Of a stretch of DNA of 64,000 nt, positions 17,113-24,793 are shown one piece after another (position 1 is the stretch's first letter; each line of letters opens with the position of its first letter). The notes under the pieces are model-generated. The model saw nothing but the letters and a program-made list of their open reading frames with translations. It searched no databases and had not been told where the DNA came from. The position numbers were made by a program, and so were the translations under genes. The stretch spans positions 248,001-312,000 of the forward strand of contig NZ_JBPKBI010000005.1 in assembly GCF_051388935.1 (NCBI RefSeq). The letters run 5' to 3'. Source of the DNA: Yinghuangia sp035454725. GTDB lineage: Bacteria > Actinomycetota > Actinomycetes > Streptomycetales > Streptomycetaceae.

Positions 17113-17683
17113 CGAATTGAAGGATTACCTTGCCGACCTCGCCGAGTCGGGTCGGCGGCACGCGTCGCCGCTGACCGCCGAACGGATCCGGACGCGCGGT
17201 GATCGGCGCCTGCGCCGTAAGCGGACGGCCTTGGCCTCGGGCGGCGCGCTGCTGGCGGCGGCTCTCGTTGTGGGGGGTCTGTCGCTCGCCGGCGCCGACC
17301 GGGAGTCCGAACCGGCCGCTGTCAGTCCGACGCCGACCGCTTCGATGTTCGTGCCACCAACGCCGGCTCCGGGGCAGGAGTACGGCGCGGAACTGGGGTT
17401 CGTCTACGGCGCTGTGGCGAGCGGAGACATGGTGCAGGTCACCGTCGAGCAGCTTCGTACCGAGCAGGACAAGCTCGTACCCGTCGGTGTCGTGCACACG
17501 CTGACGCTGCCCCGGAGAACTCTGGTGGAAGTACGGGAGTTGGCGGGCGGGGCCCCGGCAGATGTGGAGCTGGGCCTGCTGGTGGATCGGCTGAACGCCG
17601 AGCCGCGCCGGATGTTCGCCATCGACTACGACAGCGAGGGCCGAGTGCAGTCGCTGCGGGAGGCGTACTGGCTCGCCAAATGA
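17105..17683 (+). CDS. single-pass membrane protein, candidate anti-sigma factor
   Basis: 192 residues. A cytoplasmic segment of about 45 residues (DELKDYLADLAESGRRHASPL) precedes one transmembrane helix (about 46-65, ALASGGALLAAALVVGGLSLAG). A Pro/Thr-rich linker leads to an extracytoplasmic domain ending FAIDYDSEGRVQSLREAYW. The gene overlaps the sigma-factor gene by 8 bases, the usual coupling of an ECF sigma factor and its regulator. No zinc-containing anti-sigma motif (HxxxCxxC) is present, so if it is an anti-sigma factor it is a non-ZAS type. The C-terminal domain resembles that of the lipoprotein encoded next. Confidence 0.65.
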   Translation: MADELKDYLADLAESGRRHASPLTAERIRTRGDRRLRRKRTALASGGALLAAALVVGGLSLAGADRESEPAAVSPTPTASMFVPPTPAPGQEYGAELGFVYGAVASGDMVQVTVEQLRTEQDKLVPVGVVHTLTLPRRTLVEVRELAGGAPADVELGLLVDRLNAEPRRMFAIDYDSEGRVQSLREAYWLAK

Positions 17684-17754
17684 GAGTGGAACCCGGACGG
17701 GTAGCAGCGCGTAGAGAGCGTGAATCCACACCACACCTGATCCCAGGAGGATCG

Positions 17755-18396
17755 TTGAACACGTGTGTCTCACGCCGCCGGACCGTCCTGCGCTGCCTCA
17801 CCGCACTCGCCTTCGGGGCCGTGGCCCTGACCGGGTGCAGCGGCGACGGCGGGGGCGGCCAGGCGGACGCCACAGCGCAAGAAACACCGTCAACGCCTTC
17901 CGCTCCGACCGACGCGGCGAGCTCTCCTTCCGCTTCGACCAACACCACGGTCTCGCCCCCCACTTCGAGCGACGTGACAGTCTCACCTCCCATTCCCGGC
18001 ACCGCCACGGTTCCGGCCGGCACGTCGGCGCCGACCAGTGCGGCCCCCTGGGCCGGGACCAAGCAGTTCGTGCAGATCGAGAAGGCCTGGGCCGCTGACG
18101 GACGGACCTACCTGTCGGTGCGGCCCGCCCGGAAGGACGCGGTCACCGAGCCGCACGAGGCGTGGGTGATCGTCCCAAGCGAAGGCCCGTACACCACCGT
18201 GTCCTTCGCCCAGGATGCCCAGGTGCTGCTGTCGTCCCCACTCGGCGACGAATCCCAGGCTGCGCCGTACTCCCAGGCCGAGTTCGTCAGTCGACTGATG
18301 TCCCACGAGCCCGCGTTCCGCGCAGGTTTCGGCTACGACCTGAGCTTCGACGGAGAGGGTCGGGTGACCAGACTGCAATCCCTGTACACGCCCTGA
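17755..18396 (+). CDS. lipoprotein sharing a C-terminal domain with the adjacent membrane protein
   Basis: 213 residues from a TTG with AGGAGG four to eight bases upstream. The first 26 residues carry twin arginines (SRRRTVL), a hydrophobic stretch and a lipobox LTGC with the lipidated Cys near 26. A Ser/Thr/Pro linker follows (to about 85), then a globular domain ending SRLMSHEPAFRAGFGYDLSFDGEGRVTRLQSLYTP. That end aligns by eye with the C-terminus of the product of the preceding gene. The protein should be anchored to the outer face of the membrane. No enzymatic motif is visible; it may be a sensor or an effector of the ECF system. Confidence 0.7.
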   Translation: MNTCVSRRRTVLRCLTALAFGAVALTGCSGDGGGGQADATAQETPSTPSAPTDAASSPSASTNTTVSPPTSSDVTVSPPIPGTATVPAGTSAPTSAAPWAGTKQFVQIEKAWAADGRTYLSVRPARKDAVTEPHEAWVIVPSEGPYTTVSFAQDAQVLLSSPLGDESQAAPYSQAEFVSRLMSHEPAFRAGFGYDLSFDGEGRVTRLQSLYTP

Positions 18397-18415
18397 CATC
18401 AGCCCTCGTCGAGCG

Positions 18416-19423
18416 TCACACCACGGCAAGCGAGTGTCCGCGACTTGCTGCCACCATCGCGCGCAGTTCGGTGATCTGCGCGGCAAATGCCTTTGCCGCA
18501 GGCCCCGTTGGTGCAGTCCGGGACACCGCGCCGGAACACGTACGGCACAGGGCGGCGCTTTGGCCGCGCGGCAGCGGATCACGGCACTCGGGGCACTCCG
18601 CGAGGGCCGGGCCTTCTGCGGCGGATTCCCGGCGTGGGGCGGGGAGTTTACGGTTGAGGCGGTCGGCGAGCAACCCGGCTGGGCTGTGGATGACTTGCGG
18701 CAGTCCCTCGGTGAGCATGGCCCTGGTCGCCGACTCGGACACCCCGGTGTCGAGCCAGAGTTCGGCGAGCCGGGCCAGCCGAAGCGTGTCGGTGGCACCG
18801 AGGGCGAGCCTCGGTTCGTACCGGCCAAGGCGGGCCAGCAGCGCGATCCCGCGCGCGGAGCTCTCGGACAGCCCGGGAAGTTCGGCGGCGTCCGGGAGCT
18901 GCGGACGGGGACGGGGTGTGCGCGCGGGCGGAGCCCCACCCACCCGCCGCTGCTTCGGCAGTACGGCCGCTGCCGTGCGCGGCGTGTTCCGGCGCGCCGG
19001 TTTCGGCGCGGGGTGGGTGGGTTCTTTTCCCCGGTTCTTTTTCCCGTAAGGGAACGCTCCCGAGGCACCCTTCGCCGGGCGGCCGGTTCCCGCAGGCACG
19101 GGAAGCGGCGACGGGCCCTCGGCCTCGTGCCGGGTGTCGCGGACAAGCGTCTCGGTACGGATGCGACCGGTCTCGGCGTCGCGGACGGTTTCGCGAACGT
19201 AGTAACCGGCTTCGACCAGTTCGTCCAGTGCGTTCGCGACTCCCTGTCGCCCCAAGCCACTTCGACGGTCGGCGAGGGTGCGTACGTCGATTCGCGCCCC
19301 GTCGGGAAGCGACAGCAGGTGGACGAGGACGCCGAGCGCGGGGTAGCTGATCCCGGAATCCTGCAGAACGTCGTTGCCGAGCACGCTGAACGCACGCGCG
19401 CGCGGGGTAAGCTGAACTCGCAT
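18416..19423 (-). CDS. winged-helix DNA-binding protein with C-terminal zinc-ribbon-like motif
   Basis: 335 residues. Residues 1-85 match the helix-turn-helix family seen widely in Streptomyces (RVQLTPRARAFSVLGNDVLQDSGISYPALGVLVHLLSLPDG opening, then a wing-like GYYVRETVRD). The middle is basic and Pro/Ala-rich, so probably disordered. About 200-270 is helical, and near the C-terminus CPEC-x13-CRTC could bind zinc. I chose the ATG at 19423 because the family begins MRV; an ATG at 19450 in the same frame adds nine residues and follows a hairpin. It is convergent with the lipoprotein gene, 19 bases away. The regulatory target is unknown. Confidence 0.75.
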   Translation of the reverse strand: MRVQLTPRARAFSVLGNDVLQDSGISYPALGVLVHLLSLPDGARIDVRTLADRRSGLGRQGVANALDELVEAGYYVRETVRDAETGRIRTETLVRDTRHEAEGPSPLPVPAGTGRPAKGASGAFPYGKKNRGKEPTHPAPKPARRNTPRTAAAVLPKQRRVGGAPPARTPRPRPQLPDAAELPGLSESSARGIALLARLGRYEPRLALGATDTLRLARLAELWLDTGVSESATRAMLTEGLPQVIHSPAGLLADRLNRKLPAPRRESAAEGPALAECPECRDPLPRGQSAALCRTCSGAVSRTAPTGPAAKAFAAQITELRAMVAASRGHSLAVV

Positions 19424-19813
19424 GTAAGAGCTCGATTCTCTTCGTGCCATGCCCCGGGGTGCTCCAACACCGCCGGGGTCATTTATGTTGTTGACCTGAC
19501 ACGAAGCGTAGCCGGTCGGTCACCCTGCAACCAACCAACCGGAAAAACACCCCGGTGGCGAGACTTGGCTGCCTGGCCAACCACCGCGCAAACGAGCGTG
19601 CAGGTCACCTCACGACAACCCACCCGTGGATGCGGCATCTGACCGTTCGCCCGGAACACGCCTGCCCCAGCGCCCTTGCGCATCATCGGGCCTGGCAGCG
19701 GCCCTTGTCTTTCCCGATGTCGACGACATCGATCCGGGAGAGCACCCTCACTTCGCCTCGGGCCGCGACAAAACCGCTGGTGAGACCAGCCGGTCCCAGA
19801 CAGAATTTCGCGC
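19424..19813. other. 390-bp divergent spacer
   Basis: It lies between the wHTH gene and the DUF6000-like gene, which point away from each other. It contains an interrupted inverted repeat at 19452-19478 (see separate entry). It is somewhat lower in GC than its surroundings between 19480 and 19560. No gene is supported. Confidence 0.5.
19452..19478 (-). promoter_or_regulatory. hairpin or operator upstream of the wHTH gene
   Basis: The arms CCCCGG (19452-19457) and CCGGGG (19473-19478), extended by GGTG and CACC inside, form an imperfect 10-bp stem. It lies 28 bases from the chosen start of the wHTH gene and directly abuts the alternative start at 19450. Confidence 0.45.
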
Positions 19814-20428
19814 ATGCGCTACCCGCACGAGGGAGACCCGGAGCTGCTGGATCTGGTGCGCCGCTACATCACCGTCGACCGACGGTACCGGCGACTGGGC
19901 GGCCGCCTGTTGCGGCTCGACGGGCCTGAACGCGCGCAGTTCGCCCAAGAGCTCGCCGACGCTGCCGGTGAAATCACGCCCCGTGAGCTGGGTGTCCTGC
20001 TGGAGGCGGGATGGCGGGAACGCCGAACCGCAGCCTGGCTGATCGCCGTCGCCGGCAGGACCGAGTTCCGCGACCGGCTCGGCGAGCTCCTGCTTGACAG
20101 CGAAGTCTGCTACGCGGGCCAGGGCTACTGCGTCGCGCTCGCAACCTTCGGCACCGTCGCGGACGCGGATCTGCTGTGCGCCTATCTCGACCGGTACTTG
20201 CGACGCCCTGACCTCCGCTACGACCAGGAGTTCGCCATCGGCGCGCTCCTGCACCTCGACAGCCGAAGCACCACCGATCGCGTGTCCCGCTTCGCCGGCG
20301 AAGGTGGTCTCTGGGAGCAATGGATCGGCGAGCCAACGATCGACCCGCACAGCTATGGCCGCATCGTCGGCCAGTTCTGCGCCTTCGCCTCCGAAAGCGC
20401 CGCGCGCACGAAGCAAGGTCACGCGTAG
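19814..20428 (+). CDS. DUF6000-like conserved actinobacterial protein
   Basis: 204 residues, soluble and helical. It begins MRYPHEGDPELLDLVRRYITVDRRY, followed by alpha-helical repeats rich in Arg, Leu and Glu (WRERRTAAWLIAVAGRTEFRDRLGELLLDS) and a C-terminal segment with a YDQEFAIGALLHLDSR motif. The pattern fits the DUF6000 family, which I recognise only in outline; some HEAT-like repeat proteins of this look are immunity or scaffold proteins, but nothing here proves that. No clear Shine-Dalgarno stands before the ATG. A strong hairpin follows between this gene and the convergent DUF397 gene. Confidence 0.6.
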   Translation: MRYPHEGDPELLDLVRRYITVDRRYRRLGGRLLRLDGPERAQFAQELADAAGEITPRELGVLLEAGWRERRTAAWLIAVAGRTEFRDRLGELLLDSEVCYAGQGYCVALATFGTVADADLLCAYLDRYLRRPDLRYDQEFAIGALLHLDSRSTTDRVSRFAGEGGLWEQWIGEPTIDPHSYGRIVGQFCAFASESAARTKQGHA

Positions 20429-20461
20429 CTCGTACGCCTGTTGATCGCGCACAGCGGACCA

Positions 20462-20504
20462 GAGAGCGCCCGTCCGGCGCCGCATGGTCGGGACGGGCGC
20501 TCTC
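20462..20504. terminator. bidirectional hairpin terminator
   Basis: GAGAGCGCCCGTCC (20462-20475) and its perfect complement (20491-20504) form a 14-bp stem with a 15-base loop. It sits between convergent genes, so it can serve both. Confidence 0.8.
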
Positions 20505-20554
20505 AGGGTTCGTCAGTGGCCTTCAACAAGCGTGAAAGCGCCGGTCGTTACCCT

Positions 20555-20743
20555 TCAACGCTTCAGGGCAGCGGTGAGCGTTTCCCACGCAGCGGGACGA
20601 ATGGTCAGGTGGCCACGACGAACATCCTTGCTGTCACGGACACCCACACCGTCCAACGAGGCGACCTCGACACAGTTTCCGCCTTGGTTGCCGCTATAGC
20701 TCGACTTGCGCCACGTGACGTTCTGGCTCGATGCCATGCTCAT
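20555..20743 (-). CDS. DUF397 protein
   Basis: 62 residues with the DUF397 signature: WRKSSYSGNQGGNCVEVA near the N-terminus, VRDSKD in the centre and a C-terminal AWETLTAAL. DUF397 proteins are small cytoplasmic partners of XRE/DUF5753 regulators; the pairs influence development and antibiotic production in Streptomyces (the BldB/WhiJ-like group). The ATG at 20743 overlaps the corrected stop of the upstream regulator as ATGA and is preceded by GGAGAG at good spacing. In the unedited frame the protein looks fused to that regulator; see the regulator entry. Confidence 0.9.
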   Translation of the reverse strand: MSMASSQNVTWRKSSYSGNQGGNCVEVASLDGVGVRDSKDVRRGHLTIRPAAWETLTAALKR

Positions 20744-21562
20744 GTGCTTCTCTCCAGAAGATCGCGGATGTACTCGATGGAGCGCGAGGCCGACCACGTC
20801 TCGGCACGCAGCAGATCGTATCGACGCTCGCACTGGTCCACCGCGGTCGTCCTGCGAGATCAAGTGCCCCTCGCCCATGGCTTCGATGTACGCGGCTTCG
20901 CTGCGATTGCGCATTGTCAGCAGGACGAACCCGCCGTCCATGCACGCGTGAATGCCGCAGCCGAGAGGCAGCACCTCGATCACGATGTTGGGACGTTCGG
21001 CCATCTTGAGCAGATGGGTGAGCTGAGGCCGTGCCACGCCCGGGGTTGCGGCAACCCTGAGCAGAACAGCCTCGTCCAGGATCGCCCACAGCTTCAACGG
21101 CTTGTCACCGGAGAGGACTTCCTGCCGCGCCATGCGCGCCGCGACGCGCGTTTCAAGCTCTTCGCCGTCGCGCAGTGCGGCGAACTGCGCACGGGCGTAC
21201 TCCTCGCACTGCAACAGGCCAGGGATCGCTTGGGGTTCGAAAGTGCGGATGCGTGCCGCGTCACGCTCGGCTTTGGTCAGCGTCTCGAACCAACGCGGCA
21301 TCCCGGCGGACAGGATCCGCGCGTGGTGGGCGAGATCGATCAGCATGCCCCCGGCGCCGAGGGCCTTGTCGATCGCGGCAGCCAAATCGGGTTTCGGTTT
21401 GCGCTCCAACGTCTCGACGGCTCCCACTGTCGAACTTGTGGAGTGCGCCTCCTCCGCGAGCTTCTCCTGCGTCCACCCCCTCTCCTTGCGGAGTCGTCGC
21501 ACGTGAAAGGCGAGAAGCGCCCACAGGGAGTCAGTCGGATCGACATCCTTTTCAGCCGTCAT
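20740..21562 (-). CDS. XRE-family regulator (HTH plus DUF5753) with a one-base frameshift
   Basis: Residues about 10-75 are a helix-turn-helix (RLRKERGWTQEKLAEEAHSTSSTVGAVE) and about 80-235 a DUF5753 ligand-sensing domain. After EGHLISQDDR the frame changes. Deleting one G in the run at 20841-20846 restores the family ending RYDLLRAE-x-SIEYIRDLL and a stop overlapping the DUF397 ATG as ATGA, giving 273 residues. As written, the frame stays open straight into the DUF397 gene and loses the native C-terminus. This is either a sequencing or assembly indel, or a real mutation. The ATG at 21562 has GGGGG upstream. It is divergent from two small genes, as is typical. Confidence 0.85.
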
Positions 21563-21664
21563 TCGGTGCTACCCCCGAAGTTTGGAACAGGAGTTGGAAA
21601 CCGTTCCCAAGGTAGCGTCCCGCCGTGTTCTCTGAGTAATCAATCGGTCACTTGGAGGCGAGAA

Positions 21665-21871
21665 GTGAGCAGTGAGGCACCCGAGCCGCGTCGCGCGAGC
21701 CGCATGACGGTCGCCACGTACGCGGTCGGCGAAAACGGCCGGCCCTTCCAAGGTCGCAGGGAGCGGATTCGTGTTGTTCGTTCACACGACGATCCGTTCA
21801 TCAGCTCGGCTTCCTCCCTCGCCTGGCCGAACTGCGCGTGCGCACGCTGCATCAACGGAGAGAGCAAGTGA
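21665..21871 (+). CDS. small conserved protein divergent from the XRE regulator
   Basis: 68 residues from a GTG with GGAGG six bases upstream. The sequence is polar and Arg-rich, with a C-terminal ISSASSLAWPNCACARCINGESK-type end whose two CxC/CxxC-like cysteines could bind metal. Similar short proteins often lie beside XRE/DUF397 pairs in Streptomyces. It overlaps the next gene by four bases (GTGA), so the two are translationally coupled. No function is known. Confidence 0.65.
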   Translation: MSSEAPEPRRASRMTVATYAVGENGRPFQGRRERIRVVRSHDDPFISSASSLAWPNCACARCINGESK

Positions 21872-22185
21872 CTACAAACTTCGCCGACTTGACGGCCAAA
21901 CCGCTCAACCCTGACGCGCTGTCCGGTCTGCCGTACCCCGAACGGTGCGTGGAACTCCACTTCTCCCAGGCAGCGATCCATCTCCGCGATGGCGGATACC
22001 TCGTCGGCCCGCTCCACCTGCGAACATCCCCGATGGAAGCGGCCGTTCTGGCTCTCGCCATCGAACACGCGGTCGGCCCGGCGGCGATGCAGGAGGCCCG
22101 ACGACTGCGCGCGCACGGACATCATGCGGCGGACACCGGGGTGATACTCCGGGTGTTGTCCGGGCTTCGCCGAGTCCCGGAGTGA
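21868..22185 (+). CDS. small conserved protein coupled to the preceding gene
   Basis: 105 residues from the GTG of a GTGA overlap, with GGAGAG seven bases upstream. The start FADLTAKPLNPDALSGLPYPERC and a later GGYLVGPLHLRTSPMEAAVLALAIEHAVG region suggest a compact alpha/beta fold. It has no membrane segment and no catalytic motif that I recognise. With the 68-residue protein it forms a two-gene unit divergent from the XRE regulator, a common arrangement in streptomycetes. The regulator may control both. Confidence 0.6.
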   Translation: MTTNFADLTAKPLNPDALSGLPYPERCVELHFSQAAIHLRDGGYLVGPLHLRTSPMEAAVLALAIEHAVGPAAMQEARRLRAHGHHAADTGVILRVLSGLRRVPE

Positions 22186-22517
22186 ACTGCGACCGTCGGG
22201 ATTCACAGCAGCCGCATGTTCCGCCGGTATTCGTACATCTCGACGTCGTTTCTGGTTACCAGCCCTGCGGTCACGAACCCGGGCCACCAGGGCTTGAGTC
22301 CAGCCAACCAACGCGCCGGAGCCCTCACGTACGTCATAGACCAAATTGGCGACCACCCACGAGCGTTCGGCCTTGCTCGCGAGAAAGCCCCTGGTGGCAT
22401 CCGCCGGATCGTCGGCAGGCTGCGCACATGCGTCACACCCACGGACCAGCGGATGTTGCCCGCTGTCGATTGAGCACGAGAAGGCCGCCGGGCGTCGATC
22501 TTTCGCGAACAACGACA
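22186..22517. other. 332-bp stretch of unexplained sequence
   Basis: It is lower in GC than its neighbours. A 79-codon minus-strand frame (22203-22442) carries a Trp/Tyr-rich C-terminus (WLAGLKPWWPGFVTAGLVTRND) that looks protein-like, but it has no convincing start and no family I know. It may be the remnant of a decayed gene. Confidence 0.4.
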
Positions 22518-22898
22518 TCAAAGCGGGTCTAGGCGAGCCTTCAGCAGGCAGAACTCATTGCCCTCGGGGTCGGCCAAGACGTGCCACTGCTCTTCTCCTG
22601 TCTGACCGATGTCGGCCGGGCGCGCACCAAGCGCCAGAAGGCGTTCGAGCTCGGCGTCCTGATCGCGGTCGGTCGCATTGACGTCGATGTGCAGCCGGGA
22701 CTTCCCCGGCTCCGGCTCGTCCCTTCGGCTGAGGATGATCGTCGGCTGCGGACCACCGAACCCTTCCTGCGGCCCGATCTCCACCGAGCCGTCGTCCTCA
22801 CGGTCGAGCACGACGAAGTCGAGGACCTCGCACCAGAACTTCGCCAGCGCCTCAGGGTCGCGGCAACCGAGCACGAGCTCACTGATTCGACATGCCAT
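22518..22898 (-). CDS. VOC family protein (second copy type)
   Basis: 126 residues. The first half starts ISELVLGCRDPEALAKFWCEVLDF and the second contains RLHIDVNATDRDQDAELERLLALGA and WHVLADPEGNEFCLL, the standard VOC half-repeats. This subfamily, with its LADPEGNEFC ending, is frequent in actinobacteria and uncharacterised. Likely metal or substrate contacts are His near 73 and Glu near 116. It lies between small orphan genes and is not closely linked to the type VII cluster downstream in sequence. No role is assigned beyond the fold. Confidence 0.85.
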   Translation of the reverse strand: MACRISELVLGCRDPEALAKFWCEVLDFVVLDREDDGSVEIGPQEGFGGPQPTIILSRRDEPEPGKSRLHIDVNATDRDQDAELERLLALGARPADIGQTGEEQWHVLADPEGNEFCLLKARLDPL

Positions 22899-23085
22899 AT
22901 GCGAAACCTGCTCTCAGCCGGGAACTGCCGGGAAACCGCACGCGAACTCATGTCTCCCGGCAACGGAACCGATCCCCCAGACCGTACCAACGGGGCCGGA
23001 ACGGAAAAATGATTTCCGGGCCGCCATGTCCGAGTAGCCGGTCACGCCCGTTGGCCATGCGGTCAGATGCCGACTTGAGCCACGG

Positions 23086-23274
23086 CTAGCGCTTGAGCGC
23101 CCGGTACCGCTTGAGCAATGCCGTGATCTTGTCCGGATCAGCCCCGGCGTTCAGCTCGGCCAGCAGGTCGTCAGGACACAACTCATAGAGATCTCCCCAC
23201 CACCGTCGCCGCCGGTTGTCCCACACCCGGTAACCACCGGGCACACCCCTCGCCACGTAACGCCGCCTGCTCAT
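23086..23274 (-). CDS. small Arg/Trp-rich protein
   Basis: 62 residues from an ATG with GGGAGG five bases upstream. The sequence reads as one small domain: RYVARGVPGGYRVWDNRRRRWWGDLYELCPDDLLAELN, then a helical Lys/Arg-rich end. Similar short proteins occur in Streptomyces genomes without a function. The start codon further upstream in the same frame (23397) is unsupported. Confidence 0.6.
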   Translation of the reverse strand: MSRRRYVARGVPGGYRVWDNRRRRWWGDLYELCPDDLLAELNAGADPDKITALLKRYRALKR

Positions 23275-23486
23275 CGCACCTCCCGACTCCACCCGAACAT
23301 TCGCACAATCGAAGTCTTCGCAGAGGAACGGAAGTTGCTGTTCCTGTGGGCTGGGTGCGGTGGCTTGGGCGCACGGCGGCAAAACGGCGGGCCGCACGGA
23401 CGGGAGTGGATTCGGTGGCCGCCATCAATACCTCAGGGGCCACTCGACACTTCAAAGCGTGAGCACTGACCGGCGGTTGCGGACGC

Positions 23487-24791
23487 TTAATTCTGCTGGA
23501 AGTTCGCATAAGGAGGCGGGCCGCCCGTCGGCGGTCCCGGGCGATTGGCACGCGAGCGGAAGAACAAAACAAGCCCACCGCCGAGGACCGCTACTCCGGC
23601 CACAATGATGCCGACGAGGAGCATGCCGGAATCGGATTCGCCACTGTCGTTCGGTGGTGCGGCGACAGCGCTGACGTAGGGCTGTGGGGATGGTGCGGCG
23701 GTGGCCGCCGGGGACGGTGAGGGCGACATCGTCGCGGCGGTCGAGGACGGGGACGGGGAGGGTGTGGGCATCTCGCCGCGTTTGCCGATCAGGGGGTTGA
23801 CGTCGGGTGGGCCGGGGTCTCCGGTCCAGTTCAGGGCGTTGCGGGGGCTGACGTTGCCCCAGCCGAGATACTCGTTGGGGACGGGCACGTTCGGCTTGTT
23901 CGCGGAGTCGATCAGGACGCGGATGATCTGGTTCGCGGTGTAGTGCGGGTACTTGGCCCAGAGCAGGGCGGCAACGCCGGAGGTGAGGGCGGCGGCGTCG
24001 GACGTTCCCGAAGACTTGCAGTAACCGGTCGCGCCCGTGCAAGCCGAGTAAATGTCCACGCCGGGGCCGGCGAGCGAAATCCAGTGACCGGCGAGGGTCC
24101 CAGTCCAGGCGATGCCATTACGGTCGTACGCGCCAACCCCCAAAACTCCGGGAAAAGACGCCGGGTAGGGGGTCGACTGGTTGTATTCAGCCACATTCCC
24201 TCCCCCTGCAACCACCAGCTTCCCTCGGCTGAGTGCGTAGGAAACGGCCTCGTCCCGAGCAGGATTCGGGCTACCCCCGAAAGACAAGTTGATGATTTCA
24301 GCCGACGAATCGGCCGCAGCCCGAATGGCTGGCGCGACCTTGGATCCGTCCATCAGATCGCTGGCCCCAAGCCCGGCGTTGTACGAGACGATCTTCGCCT
24401 TGGGCGCGACCCCGTACGCCCCTTGGCCGCCAACACCCCGCCCACTGCCCGCGATCAGGCTCGCCAACGACGTTCCATGACCGTTTCCGAATCCGCCCCA
24501 CGAGGGGGCTTCGGTCACCTGTCCGACCAGGTCCGGATGCGCGGTATCAACGCCGCTGTCGACGAGCGCGATCTCCACGCCCTCGCCCTTGGAGATCTTC
24601 CAAGCCTCCTCAATCTTCCAGGAATTCAGGTACCACTGCTCCTGCCTGATGGACTCGACAGCATGCGCCGACGGAGCACCGACGAGTGTTGCCACAACGA
24701 CCACAAACCCCGCGACCGCAATGGCCACCCGCCGCGCCCACATATTCCGGATCACACGCCCGCGCCCGCTTGATCTCGACTGCTGAGACAT
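23487..24791 (-). CDS. mycP: type VII secretion-associated serine protease (mycosin)
   Basis: 434 residues. A signal peptide or anchor (about 20-45, ending SAHA) precedes a subtilisin-like domain with the triad Asp78 (ALVDSGVD), His105 (GNGHGTSLAS) and Ser264 (SSGTSDAAA). A Pro/Ser/Thr-rich linker (about 335-385) leads to a C-terminal transmembrane helix (about 391-412) and a short cytoplasmic tail. This is the mycosin layout: an extracytoplasmic membrane-tethered protease that works with ESX secretion systems and their substrates. The stop of the upstream WXG100-like gene is two bases away, so the genes form one operon. All three catalytic residues are present. Confidence 0.92.
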   Translation of the reverse strand: MSQQSRSSGRGRVIRNMWARRVAIAVAGFVVVVATLVGAPSAHAVESIRQEQWYLNSWKIEEAWKISKGEGVEIALVDSGVDTAHPDLVGQVTEAPSWGGFGNGHGTSLASLIAGSGRGVGGQGAYGVAPKAKIVSYNAGLGASDLMDGSKVAPAIRAAADSSAEIINLSFGGSPNPARDEAVSYALSRGKLVVAGGGNVAEYNQSTPYPASFPGVLGVGAYDRNGIAWTGTLAGHWISLAGPGVDIYSACTGATGYCKSSGTSDAAALTSGVAALLWAKYPHYTANQIIRVLIDSANKPNVPVPNEYLGWGNVSPRNALNWTGDPGPPDVNPLIGKRGEMPTPSPSPSSTAATMSPSPSPAATAAPSPQPYVSAVAAPPNDSGESDSGMLLVGIIVAGVAVLGGGLVLFFRSRANRPGPPTGGPPPYANFQQN

Positions 24792-24793
24792 CG

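Noticed and set aside
20555..21562. A genuine XRE-DUF397 fusion protein of 335 residues
   Set aside because: A single-base correction restores the family C-terminus and the usual ATGA overlap with a separate DUF397 gene, and the fusion residues in between match neither family.
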